Below, one piece after another: positions 13,601 to 23,073 of a stretch of 64,000 nucleotides of DNA (positions are counted from its first letter, which is position 1; each line of letters opens with the position of its first letter). The stretch comes from Ridgeia piscesae (taxonomy: Eukaryota > Annelida > Polychaeta > Sabellida > Siboglinidae), in contig JAODUO010000154.1 of NCBI GenBank assembly GCA_025642075.2, positions 189,001 through 253,000 on the forward strand. Reading direction: 5' to 3'. Position numbers and translations under genes: made by a program. The notes below the pieces were generated by a model. It did no database searches. It saw only the letters and a list, made by a program, of their open reading frames with translations, and had not been told where the DNA came from.

Positions 13601-16600
13601 TATCTCTTATATACTATATCAAATAAAGAGATTTGCTCAATCTTGTTTACAATTTGTTGAAGCCTAGATTACCCTTTTATCACCCACTATATTAATCTGT
13701 TCAAAAATACTGTTAACTAACAAACTTTAACCAAAACTACTACCCCAGTACTCAATATATGTCCAGTACCACTTTATGAATAACCTTAACACAAGAATAA
13801 TACTTAACAATCAATATTTCCGCTTGTTTTTCAAATTTGTTACACCACCAATTTCAAACCTCTACATCCACCAATTTTCCCGCCAAGATGACATCCATGT
13901 GTCCACCAAAACATGTGTGACTGGCACAAATGTGGTCCTGCATAAAGCTCTGACCCCACAGTACCATCTAGCTTCATACTCATGGCCTTCTACTGTCCAT
14001 CCAAACTGTGTCTAATTGCTCTCCAGCACAGTCATATGGGCTGTGTCAGTGTGTCAGTAACACAGTAGATCCCTTGTAGACTGGACAGTTGATGCCTGCA
14101 TGTCTTATGCTATCTTTTCATTTGAACTACTGATTTTGTGTGCAAGTCGTGTTTATTTGGATGTTTGTTTAATTATCTTTAAAATTATGTGACTTTTGTG
14201 CCTACTGGTTAAAGATATATACTCTTGCCAATAACTAACAATTGACAAAGATTGAAAATTAATATTTTAGACACCAATAATGTACAAATTCACATACTTT
14301 ATTGATATTGCTTGCTGCATTCACACAGTATAGCTGTGTTTCTGGTCATCGCATATGAATAACCAGAGAAAATCCCAACCAATGAGGTGATTATGGTGAA
14401 GAGACTAGCCAGTGACTATGATTCACCAAAACACCTTTCATTCATAATTACCAATTCACCATAATAGTCCAAAGGACTCCAGGGCCACTTGGCCCATTTT
14501 TTATTTTGTAAACCTCATTCAAGCCCTTGAAAGTAGGGAACAATTTGCTTCAAATTCAATTGTACTTTTTGAATTTATCATTGAATAGGTACAGCAATTG
14601 AAAACTGAAGTTGAGTATATCATTTAGAATTACTGATAGACTTACCACTAGTACAACACAATTGGCATGCATTCATTATGGGTTTTCAGAGCAGTATATA
14701 ATGTATTCTATCTAGATACTGGGACTGACTACTGTTGGCTGTATAGGTCATTGCTATAGTTGTCTACACATGAGAACTTATCTCTGGCAGGGATCTACTG
14801 GTAGTTCATTTATGTGCATGCTCCATTGTTAATACAGACACACCCTTGCCACATGGCTTCATTCTGGGTGTGGCTGTCAGCATTGCTACCTGCAGTGGCA
14901 CATTGACTACCTGCAGTGGCACATTTACTACCTGCAGTGGCACAGTGACTACCTGCAGTGGCACATTGACTACCTGCAGTGGCACATTGACTACCTGGTA
15001 GTGACCAGGTAGTCTCACTTAGCTACATGACTTCCCAGAGAAAATAGTCTGGTCACATAGCCTGCTTTTGAATGTTATCCTTGTAAGGTGCTGCCACCTC
15101 ATGGAGCCTGAGTAATCGAGGCTAAGCCTGCCATAATACCTGCTTCATAAACAACTGCAAATTTGTATTTAAGTTTATTTTTGTGCGAATGTAAGTTTAA
15201 TTTTGAATAGTTTTTATAATATAGTATTATCTGATAAAAAGGGTACTATTATTTAATTTGTCATTTCAAATTCAGCCTGAGAACCAATCAGCATCTCTGC
15301 CCCATTCTGGGGTAAGGCCGCCCTGGTGGCAACATCAGCAGAGCATAATTCTACCAGACGCATTTGAGGGGCTAAAAGGTGCTGCCACCTCACAGAGCCG
15401 GGGTAATCGAGGCTATCCACTGGCATACTGATTACTCATTTGGGAAGATATTTGATGTATGCAAAATTAATATTCCCGTCCGCTAGTTCATACACTAGTA
15501 AAGATAAGAGCGGACTAGTAAACCTGCCTAATAACTAGTCCGGTTGTCTAGTAAAGGTCAATGTGTCATCCACCCTATATCAATCAATCAAGTCTTTGTA
15601 GTCACGGTGATCCTAACCCTAACCCATCCACAGGCTGGGGGTGTAACTAAATCCCAAGTCATTAAAACATTGATAAGTTGTTGCCAGTGAGCAACTAGCT
15701 GTAGCAGCTTCTTTTACTGATAAATGATGGAAGACACTTGTCTGGGCACTATTTGTAATATTAACTGTTCTTTGATGTCTATAATTTTTAGTGTGATATT
15801 TTTATTTTCCATTAATAAGTCCAGTAAAACATTTTTTCATAACATTGTAATGCGAGGTAAATTTCCAGAATGATTATCGAAAATTCATAATGGTAGGGTG
15901 GTACTACCAGTCAATGAGCGCAATTGACGTTCTTTTTCAATTGTGCTTTTTTATACAAATCATATCTTAATTTTTTAATTAAGTATTTTCGTTATTTATG
16001 TATTATTTCTTACCTTTATGAAAAGTGCATTGTTATTTAACTGGGGTTTCAACATATACTATTTTTTAGTTTTAAAACAAATTGGATCGATTTATATTTG
16101 GATTGTTTTTATATTTTGGCGGATTAGTACATAAACCTTTTGGTGGATTAGTAAACGTTAGACTTTACTAATCCCGCTGTCTTGTAAAATAAATGCCGAA
16201 GTTCTACTCCGTGTATGTTTCTCAGATCTGTACTGCCATCATCTATACTAACATATAAATGGATGACTAACAAAACCTCCCACAGACTTCCCCATCCCAG
16301 TCCTCGACACAAACGGAAGGATATTAGATTTCTATGAGAGTTCTGGTTTGGGAAATAGTAAACCTTTGAACTCTAAACAATGAACATATATCTGCCACAA
16401 ATGGGCAAATTCATACTCCAAGAACTATACACCAATGACCTTTTCAGGGACAAGAGCATTTAATGTTCTCAACATGGGTAGCAGAATAATTACTTGAAAT
16501 AAATATACCGGAATGTCACACAATTTCACCGTCATTTAAAAGCACTGATCCACTTCCTTGATGTCCAGATGGGGAATGTGTGGGTAGTTTAGATAAACCC

Positions 16601-19600
16601 TACACTCGTTTAATTATAAAGAAACTTTAGGTAAGTGAAGTGACTCTGGTTGTAATATGTCGTAATTTTGCAAAGTTGGTTGACAGGCCAGAGAGAGCAA
16701 GGACAGTTGACAACGTCAACACAAAAACAGGGCATAACTAATCATGTCTCGCATTCATGTGACGATTCCAGTTTTGACAATTATCCCGGTACTTTTTCAA
16801 GACTTGATTAGATATGTAGAATGAAATAAGTTAATAGTTTGTGTGATGCTTTTCATAAAACGACATTCAAAACATTGTGCGATCAAGCCAGCGTGTGGCC
16901 ACTGCTTCTTCACAAGATCAATTTGAAATTACCAAATAATCAAACTGAGTAGTGTATGTATTTTTAAGAATTGTTCAATATCTTTGTTGTATATAATATG
17001 TAAAACAGAGGAAAATAACAAAGTGTAATGTTGTCTAAAACTGCAATCATTCTCTACACCACATAATGCGTAAAGGGTACAGACATTATTTAGTGGTTTC
17101 CCACGGCACCCAGATCTCCACAATAATGGTTTTGAAAGTCAAGAATAGTTCCATGTTTTCTTATTATGAATTACATTCTGTAAGGTTGTGGTCAACGTTG
17201 CGTCACGCTGTTCAAAGTGTCGCTGAGACATGCATGAATGAATCATTACCATTATAGTTAGACGACAAAGCATATTCAGGCTTGAGTCACTGGTTGTTAG
17301 ACACGTGCAAAAATAGCCCCATTCAGTGTATAAATGGACTTGGAGATACTTGACTACAAGTATCAGCATACTACAGTTGTTGCAATTTTATAACAAAAAG
17401 TGTCCAAATGCCTTTGCCTTGTGCAGTGCAGAACTCATACATATTTATTTTACAATTTGTGTAGTGGGGTTATAATTAATGTCTTCTAAAGGTATTGCAA
17501 TTTCCGGTGAACACCATGTGGCTTATGTCATTTGACATTGACAAATAACAAGAGGATGACAAATTACTCATCATTTCCTTTTCATGAAAAATCCATTAGG
17601 ATTATTCTAAAAACTACATGTGTTGTACATTAATGAAACAGAGTCATTTAGTCAGGCAGTTTTTCATAAATATGGTCTTTTTTTAATACAAAATAAATCA
17701 CTGTGATAACAATTTAAAGTTACCTGTAATATACATCTGTGTTGGCACACCTGTGGCATCTGTGTTGGCACACCTGTGGCATCGGTGTTGGCACACCTGT
17801 GGCATCTGTGTTGGCACACCTGTGGCATCTGTGTTGGCACACCTGTGGCATCTGTGCTGGCACACCTGTGGCATCTGTGCTGGCACACCTGTGGCATCTG
17901 TGTTGGCACACCTGTGGCATCTGGGTGCTGGCACACCTGTGGCATCTGTGTTGGCACACCTGTGGCATCTGTGCTGGCACACCTGTGGCATCTGTGTTGG
18001 CACACCTGTGGCATCTGTGTTGGCACACCTGTGGCATCTGTGCTGGCACACCTGTGGCATCTGTGTTGGCACACCTGTGGCATCTGTGCTGGCACACCTG
18101 TGGCATCTGTGTTGGCACACCTGTGGCATCTGTGCTGGCACACCTGTGGCATCTGTGTTGGCACACCTGTGGCATCTGTGCTGGCACACCTGTGGCATAT
18201 GTGCTGGCACAACTGTGGCATCTGTGTTGGCACACCTGTGGCATCTGTGCTGGCACACCTGTGGCATCTGTGCTGGCACACCTGTGGCATCTGTGTTGGC
18301 ACACCTGTGGCATCTGTGCTGACACACCTGTGGCATCTGTGTTGGCACACCTGTGGCATCTGTGTTGGCACACCTGTGGCATCTGTGTTGGCACACCTGT
18401 GGCATCTGTGCTGGCACACCTGTGGCATCTGTGTTGGCACACCTGTGGCATCTGTGTTGGCACACCTGTGGCATCTGTGCTGGCACACCTGTGGCATCTG
18501 TGCTGGCACACCTGTGACATCTGTGCTGGCACACCTGTGGCATCTGTGCTGGCACACCTGTGGCATCTGTGCTGGCACACCTGTGGCATCTGTGTTGGCA
18601 CACCTGTGGCATCTGTGCTGGCACACCTGTGGCATCTGTGCTGGCACACCTGTGGCATCTGTGTTGGCACACCTGTGGCATCTGTGCTGGCACACCTGTG
18701 GCATCTGTGCTGGCACACCTGTGGCATCTGTGCTGGCACACCTGTGGCATCTGTGCTTTGGGACACCTGTGGCATCTGTGCTGGCACACCTGTGGCATCT
18801 GTGCTGGCACACCTGTGGCATCTGTGCTGGCACACCTGTGGCATCTGTGCTGGCACACCTGTGGCATCTGTGCTGGCACACCTGTGGCATCTGTGCTGGC
18901 ACACCTGTGGCATCTGTGCTGGCACACCTGTGGCATCTGTGCTGGCACACCTGTGGCATCTGTGCTGGCACACCTGTGGCATCTGTGCTTTGGCACACCT
19001 GTGGCATCTGTGCTGGCACACCTGTGGCATCTGTGCTGGCACACCTGTGGCATCTGTGCTGGCACACCTGTGGCATCTGTGGTGGCACACCTGTGGCATC
19101 TGTGCTGGCACACCTGTGGCATCTGTCTTGGCACACCTGTGGCATCTGTCTTGGCACACCAGCACAGATCAAATAACTTGAGTTGGTCAATAGTATCATT
19201 TTATTATTTCCTATTTCAGAAGTCATTTGATAGAACATGCCATCTGATCTGTGTCTTCAGCTTGGAATCATGGGATGTGACATTTGCACCCACACCTCAC
19301 TGTCAACTGTTGTCTCTTGTAGGTTCTTTGACACATCTAAGCAGGGCCTGGGTGCGGCCATCATCCACTTTGCCAATGTCTTCCTGGCAAGCATGTTTGT
19401 GGGAGACCCTTGCACTTGGTAAGGATAATTTTTTTTTGTCTATAGCAATTTTAACTACATAGTCATACTGTTTATTCAATATTGTAATTGTGGGGAAGCT
19501 GATATATTGTTCTCAAAATGGATATAAATTTGCCCTTTTTACTGTCGACAAAACCCGATTTCTAGTTTGAATCATTCATTTCATTATAACTCTTGTGTTT

Positions 19601-22600
19601 TATCACTATATAATGTCACATAGACTACTGTGTCATGCCTACTGTTTGTGTCATTCGTATTGTTTGTCCGCAGGTACATAGTGAGTTTCTTACTTGACTC
19701 AACTGTTGGTCTGTTGGTCATCTACGTTGGTCTCCGCATTTCACAAGTGATTGTTGTTAAGAAAGGCTGGAATCATCTGCGGCTGGGGGAATATGGTAAG
19801 TATAACTCTCAAGATCAGTTCTGAGTAGACAGGACAACCATAATTGAAGCCATCCTGACTACAGTGTACATGTGTAATGCCAGTGTAGACTCCTGTGCTG
19901 ATTTTTTAATTCGGAGCTGTATGCAATACAATATATGTTGTTTTTGTCTTTCTCCTGCTTTACAATCCTTTTTATACAGTCGTTTATTTTGTATTTTCAT
20001 CTCTGTATTGTAGTGTTTTATTGTTAATTATTCTATGTTGTACTGAATTGCACTAAAGCATGTCTTTGTGATGTTTTGATTGGTTGTTTTTGCATACAAA
20101 TGTCAACATTATTAATATATGAAAGAATGCAGTTACCTTGGCAATGATTTCCAGATGTGATGGTTTTCCTAAAAACAAAATGTATTTGATCACCACCATA
20201 ATTGTCTTTGTATATTCTCCAGCTGCTGTAAATATGATCTAAATTGACCTGATGAATGAAAACATAACGATTTGTAGTTACCAAGAGATGGTCGTCTTTT
20301 TGTACAGATCTGATCATTTACATGGAAATCTGAAACATTCACATGTTTAAAATTTATCTATTTGACAGTCAGATGATGATTAACTTGTAAATGCTTTCAC
20401 TTGCATTTCACACTGACTTCTTCAAATGATGTCATCATAAACATGAGGTGGGTCACAGTTGCCCTCACCTCAGTTGATATGTGCATGCTGACATCAGCAG
20501 ACATCATAGACACTGAAGACGTGTGTGTGAGATGCAGACGAACGTCTCTGTCAGACTAACTGATGTACACAGCACATGACAGTCTGTTTACATAAGTCCA
20601 CATTATGGATGAGATCTCTGTCAAACTTTGCCAACACAGTTAGTAACTGATAAATATGTGAATTACATCACTACTCTGACATGACGTCTCCTAAAGGAAA
20701 CATTGCTGCATATATTTGACACTTTAGCACATTTCTTTTAAGCTCTTGTCATAAACATCATCTTCTGAAACCAGAATTTCAACAAAACACATTATGATAA
20801 AATGTGTTCAGGAAGCCATTTTTATCACTTGACTGAGTTTGCTAAACAACCTGGATACATCAGTTGTTTAGATGTCACCAAAAGCAGTGTTTGTTCCCAT
20901 CTGTGTCCAGTGTCTGCTGTGTCTGTGTCTGTCTGCAGGAGACCCCCCTCAGGCCACCGCGTGGTTCGGTCAGTGCGTCATCTACATCATTGTGATGTTT
21001 GTCGAGAAGTTTCTCATGAGTCTTCTTGTGCTGTTTGACTTCTGGAAGAAGGTCAGTGTCATCGCCTCAGTGGACAGTTAGTCTCCATCTGCTACAGATG
21101 TCTCTGGCTGTGGTCAGCTAGGGGTCATCTGCTACAGATGTCTCCACTGTGGTCAGAGGTCATCTGATACAGGTGTTTCTTTTTGTAGTGATCAGTTAGT
21201 GGTCATCTGCTACAGATGTTTCTTGTAGTGGTCATAGTGGTCATCTGCTATAAATGTTTCTTGTAGTGGTCATAATGGTCATCTGCTACAAGTGTCTCTC
21301 AAAGGGATATCTAACTGGATTGAATCATCAATATGTTGAACCACATTTTAATGGCCTACTTTGACGATCAGCTGCTTACTTGTGATGTTTTGGGTTAAAC
21401 AGGACAGGGTGTTGTAAGGTTGTAGTTGTCACAGATGTGTCCATGTAGTTGGATGTGAATCAGTTTTACAAGTACTACACAGTCCAAATGTTGAATAGTT
21501 GTCAGTTTAATACTTCACCACTTCATATGAGAAAACATTCATATCGCAAAGACATCAGCACAAACAATATTTGGATTGTCGTTACTTACAGTGAGTGCCC
21601 ACAATGTTAAGTTAGACTTATCTTGATGAGTCATTGGGAGTGTTTGATGACAACTTGTGTTTGTTGTTATTTGTTAGGTGCGGCAGCTGATTATGTCACC
21701 AATACGCAGTCCAAAACTTGAGTTGGTCATTGTCATGTTCATTGTGCCTTTTGTCGTCAATGTAAGTACAACAAAATAGAACTTTGGATGATCTAAACAT
21801 GTTTCAGTGCAACACACCATGAACTCTTTCACTTCTCTCTATACAATCCAGTGAAACTTTCAGTTATTTCAACTATTAACACCGTCAAATTCATTAGGTG
21901 AATATAAAACATCCTGTGTTTTTATGAAAAATAGAGAAACAGAAAAATAAACAATGATATATCTCTAGAGATCATCCAGCATGTTTGAGTGCACTTCAAG
22001 CGCGTGCAGACACACATGTACTTCAAGCGCGTGCATACACACATGCACTTCAAGCGCGTGCAGACACACATGTACTTCAAGCGCGTGCATACACACATGC
22101 ACTTCAAGTGCGTGCATACACACATGCACTTCAAGCGCGTGCAGACACACATGTACTTCAAGCGCGTGCAGACACACATGCACTTCAAGCGCGTGCATAC
22201 ACACATGCCCTTCAAGCACGTGCAGACACACATGCACTCACAACATATCATTTAAAAAAAACATGGTCAAAGAAGGTTTTTTTTATTACTCATGTAAACT
22301 TTTTTTATTACTCATGTAAGTTTTCCCATATAAGTTATAACTGAAACCACACTCCAGTTTGTAATGCAAGAGCTCTTGATATGTGTAATAAGTAAGCAAT
22401 GGTTATGTTATCATGTATTTTAATTTCACATATAATCAATGCATCTCAACCATCTTACTATGTTTTTATTTAGTTTAGGACAAAAACCAAGAATTTTTTT
22501 TGCAAATAAACCACAGATAAAGAAAAAGTAAAATTGACATTTAGACACAAACGTGTACACCTGGTAACTACCAATTTGCAGCAGGCATTGTACGTGCAGT

Positions 22601-23073
22601 GACTAAGCCATGAATGTAATGGTGATCGTAATGGTGATTACAGTGAACAAACTACATGTGTTGTAATTGATTATGCTTACTTCCTAAGTAACCGTATTTG
22701 TAAACCTCTTCATAATTAGCTAAAGTAATCACAGTTGGTTTCCTGCGTGTTATAACAGCTCCACCGATGTCTTCTGTGTCTTCAGGCGTTTATCTTTTGG
22801 GTGGTGGATAACTTCCTGAAGCGTCAGATCCGGACGTCGACGCCACTGTCACACCCAACCGACAACTGCTCCAGTCTGAGGTACATCCGGGCTGATGACA
22901 CAGTCAGCTTCTACCGTCGGCCGGCAAGTGACACTGACTCCGACATACTAATGGCCACCGACGATGATGTCGACACCCGACAGCAAGAACACTCCGATGA
23001 ACTTTTGACCCCAGAACCATCATCTGAACAGACGTCAGATCGGTACAGACTCCTTGGGCCAGCCATCACGTAG
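4319..23073 (+). CDS. STIMATE: STIMATE (TMEM110) orthologue, 7 coding exons, 290 aa
   Basis: Multi-pass ER membrane protein. In vertebrates STIMATE sits at ER-plasma membrane junctions and promotes STIM1 activation in store-operated calcium entry. Seven exons (4319-4439, 7842-7890, 19323-19418, 19674-19795, 20939-21051, 21678-21761, 22786-23073) join in frame with GT-AG introns and total 873 nt. Hydrophobic segments lie at about residues 23-42, 64-84, 90-112, 139-163 and 178-206. Family-typical stretches are [12 protein letters not shown] (46-57), FFDTSKQ (58-64), IHFANVFLA (71-79), [38 protein letters not shown] and [10 protein letters not shown]. The length is close to the human protein (about 294 aa). 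The tail (about 225-290) is polar and acidic with [14 protein letters not shown], resembling the acidic tail of the family. The lysine-rich stretch I recall near the vertebrate C-terminus is not evident. Start: ATG 4319 has G at -3; ATG 4328 is an in-frame alternative. The open frame runs upstream of 4319 but offers no further ATG that I rely on. Identity is certain by motif order; function here is inferred from vertebrates. Confidence 0.93.
4440..7491 (+). other. STIMATE intron 1, non-repetitive part
   Basis: AT-rich intron sequence. The only structure noticed is a short duplication at 6776-6830 (TTGATGTAGTTGTCTTTGTA twice). Confidence 0.6.
7492..7681. repeat. (TA)n microsatellite in STIMATE intron 1
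   Basis: Mostly pure TA with a few GTA and CATACAC interruptions, ending 160 bp before STIMATE exon 2. Confidence 0.95.
7842..7890 (+). CDS. STIMATE: STIMATE exon 2 (49 nt)
   Basis: A small exon found by reading between TTTTCCAG (ending 7841) and GTAAGT (7891). It encodes [16 protein letters not shown] and the first two bases of W57. This matches the basic cytosolic linker after the first membrane segment in animal STIMATE. Phases (1 in, 2 out) fit exons 1 and 3 exactly. It lies about 160 bp downstream of a long TA microsatellite. Confidence 0.9.
8266..8361. repeat. (AACCG)n microsatellite
   Basis: About 18 copies of a 5-bp AACCG unit with a short AAACG variant block near the end. In STIMATE intron 2. 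Confidence 0.95.
8858..8936. repeat. GTGC/ATGT-rich simple repeat
   Basis: Alternating purine-pyrimidine stretch (GTGCATGTGTACGTGCATG and similar), potentially Z-DNA-forming. In STIMATE intron 2. Confidence 0.8.
9404..9660 (+). repeat. Dispersed repeat, same family as the 33.6-kb element
   Basis: Shares ATAGCTTTATG, AGACTTGTCCACC, GGTCTCAGACACATTT and AGTTTGTAAACTGGCTTAACAGTT with 33625-33835, in the same order. A single-arm copy next to the 3' end of the LINE at 9650. Confidence 0.6.
9650..12361 (-). mobile_element. CR1-like LINE, degraded, inside STIMATE intron 2
   Basis: Read on the - strand, in order: an endonuclease fragment with [16 protein letters not shown] (about 12275-12225), a possible SDH block (about 11900), a linker, a thumb/fingers region ([14 protein letters not shown], about 11050-11000), RT motif A (YLDFKKPFDKVPH-like, about 10820), then 10794-10231. 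That last frame carries [20 protein letters not shown] and the catalytic FADD in KFADDTKVF. The C-terminal maturase-like part continues to about 9730. Several frameshifts and stops split it, so it is not expected to be active. It lies antisense to STIMATE. Confidence 0.8.
10231..10794 (-). pseudogene. LINE reverse transcriptase fragment
   Basis: The longest intact piece of the 9.65-12.4 kb LINE. It contains RT blocks [14 protein letters not shown] and FADDTKVF, and the downstream [16 protein letters not shown] and KDLGLTIS segments typical of CR1-group ORF2. It lacks the fingers and endonuclease, which lie in other frames at higher coordinates. Confidence 0.85.
11900..13330. other. Homopolymer-inflated, low-complexity stretch
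   Basis: Composition changes sharply to runs of T, C and A of 4-9 bases (TTTTCCCC, CCCCTTTT), unlike the sequence on both sides. Its left part still aligns with LINE endonuclease coding on the - strand, but with many indels at homopolymers. Sequencing or polishing error is the most economical explanation. I see no gene here. Confidence 0.55.
13891..13962 (+). repeat. Tail fragment of the same dispersed family
   Basis: ACATCCATGTGTCCACCAAA through CTGCATAAAG matches 33827-33890 closely. Nothing else recognisable surrounds it between 13330 and 14880. Confidence 0.6.
14884..15000. repeat. 21-bp minisatellite
   Basis: Six units built on TACCTGCAGTGGCACA with a PstI-like CTGCAG core. It ends in CTACCTGGTAGTGACCAGGTAG, a small hairpin. 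In STIMATE intron 2. Confidence 0.9.
15089..15415 (+). repeat. Dispersed repeat flanked by its own direct repeats
   Basis: Starts and ends with similar 35-bp blocks (GGTGCTGCCACCTCA then TAATCGAGGCT, at 15089-15123 and 15380-15413). The interior (ATCTGATAAAAAGGGTAC, GAACCAATCAGCATCTCT) matches 55137-55370 in opposite orientation. Confidence 0.6.
15505..16193. other. Region bounded by diverged direct repeats, STIMATE intron 2
   Basis: About 50 bp at 15505-15555 (GCGGACTAGTAAAC then CTAGTCCGGTTGTCTAGTAA) recur, diverged, at 16142-16193 (GGTGGATTAGTAAAC then CTAATCCCGCTGTCTTGTAA). The interior is AT-rich without a recognised frame. Possibly the ends of a decayed element. Confidence 0.35.
16194..17733 (+). 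other. STIMATE intron 2, unremarkable part
   Basis: No repeat family, exon or motif recognised. Confidence 0.5.
17734..19160. repeat. 23-bp minisatellite, about 62 copies, in STIMATE intron 2
   Basis: Core GGCACACCTGTGGCATCTGT followed by GTT or GCT. GTT and GCT units are mixed to about 18660; GCT predominates afterwards. Because 23 is not a multiple of three and the unit lacks stops in several phases, long open frames run through on both strands. They have no independent coding support. It ends about 160 bp before STIMATE exon 3. Confidence 0.97.
19323..19418 (+). CDS. STIMATE: STIMATE exon 3
   Basis: Encodes residues 57-88 and two bases of W89 ([12 protein letters not shown], then [18 protein letters not shown]). 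The acceptor is CTTGTAG at 19322 and the donor GTAAGG at 19419. It begins about 160 bp after the 23-bp minisatellite that fills the end of intron 2. Confidence 0.93.
19674..19795 (+). CDS. STIMATE: STIMATE exon 4
   Basis: Encodes residues 89-130: a membrane segment ([20 protein letters not shown]) followed by a basic linker ending HLRLGEYG. The acceptor is CCGCAG and the donor GTAAGT, phase 1 out. Confidence 0.93.
20939..21051 (+). CDS. STIMATE: STIMATE exon 5
   Basis: Encodes residues 130-167, [12 protein letters not shown] followed by a membrane segment ([20 protein letters not shown]) and DFWKK. The acceptor is CTGCAG and the donor GTCAGT, phase 0 out. Confidence 0.93.
21083..21300. repeat. 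Degenerate 45-55 bp repeat downstream of STIMATE exon 5
   Basis: Five diverged copies of a unit containing GGTCATCTGCTACAGATGT and TGTAGTGGTCA, just inside intron 5. Confidence 0.75.
21678..21761 (+). CDS. STIMATE: STIMATE exon 6
   Basis: Encodes exactly 28 residues (168-195): the loop [15 protein letters not shown], then [13 protein letters not shown], the start of the last membrane segment. The acceptor is TTGTTAG and the donor GTAAGT; phase 0 at both ends. Confidence 0.93.
21990..22235. repeat. 27-bp minisatellite in STIMATE intron 6
   Basis: About nine units of CTTCAAGCGCGTGCA followed by G/TACACACATGT/CA. The period is a multiple of three, which explains open frames on both strands. 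Confidence 0.92.
22786..23073 (+). CDS. STIMATE: STIMATE exon 7 (terminal coding exon)
   Basis: Encodes residues 196-290 and stop TAG. It completes the last membrane segment ([13 protein letters not shown]), then gives a hydrophilic cytosolic tail with acidic and serine-rich parts. The acceptor is TCTTCAG at 22785. Confidence 0.92.
   Translation, partial: AFIFWVVDNFLKRQIRTSTPLSHPTDNCSSLRYIRADDTVSFYRRPASDTDSDILMATDDDVDTRQQEHSDELLTPEPSSEQTSDRYRLLGPAIT

Noticed and set aside
15609..15626. Telomere-like CCTAACCCTAACCC
   Set aside because: Only about two units; too short for an interstitial telomeric array.
17664..19462. Several long open frames (up to 524 codons) on both strands
   Set aside because: They are generated by the stop-free 23-bp minisatellite. 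All share the same rotating peptide and none has independent coding evidence; the + strand frame that reaches exon 3 sequence is out of the STIMATE frame or intronic.
21922..22344. Cys-rich repeat 'proteins' in STIMATE intron 6
   Set aside because: Produced by the 27-bp minisatellite (a multiple of three), open on both strands; intronic position.
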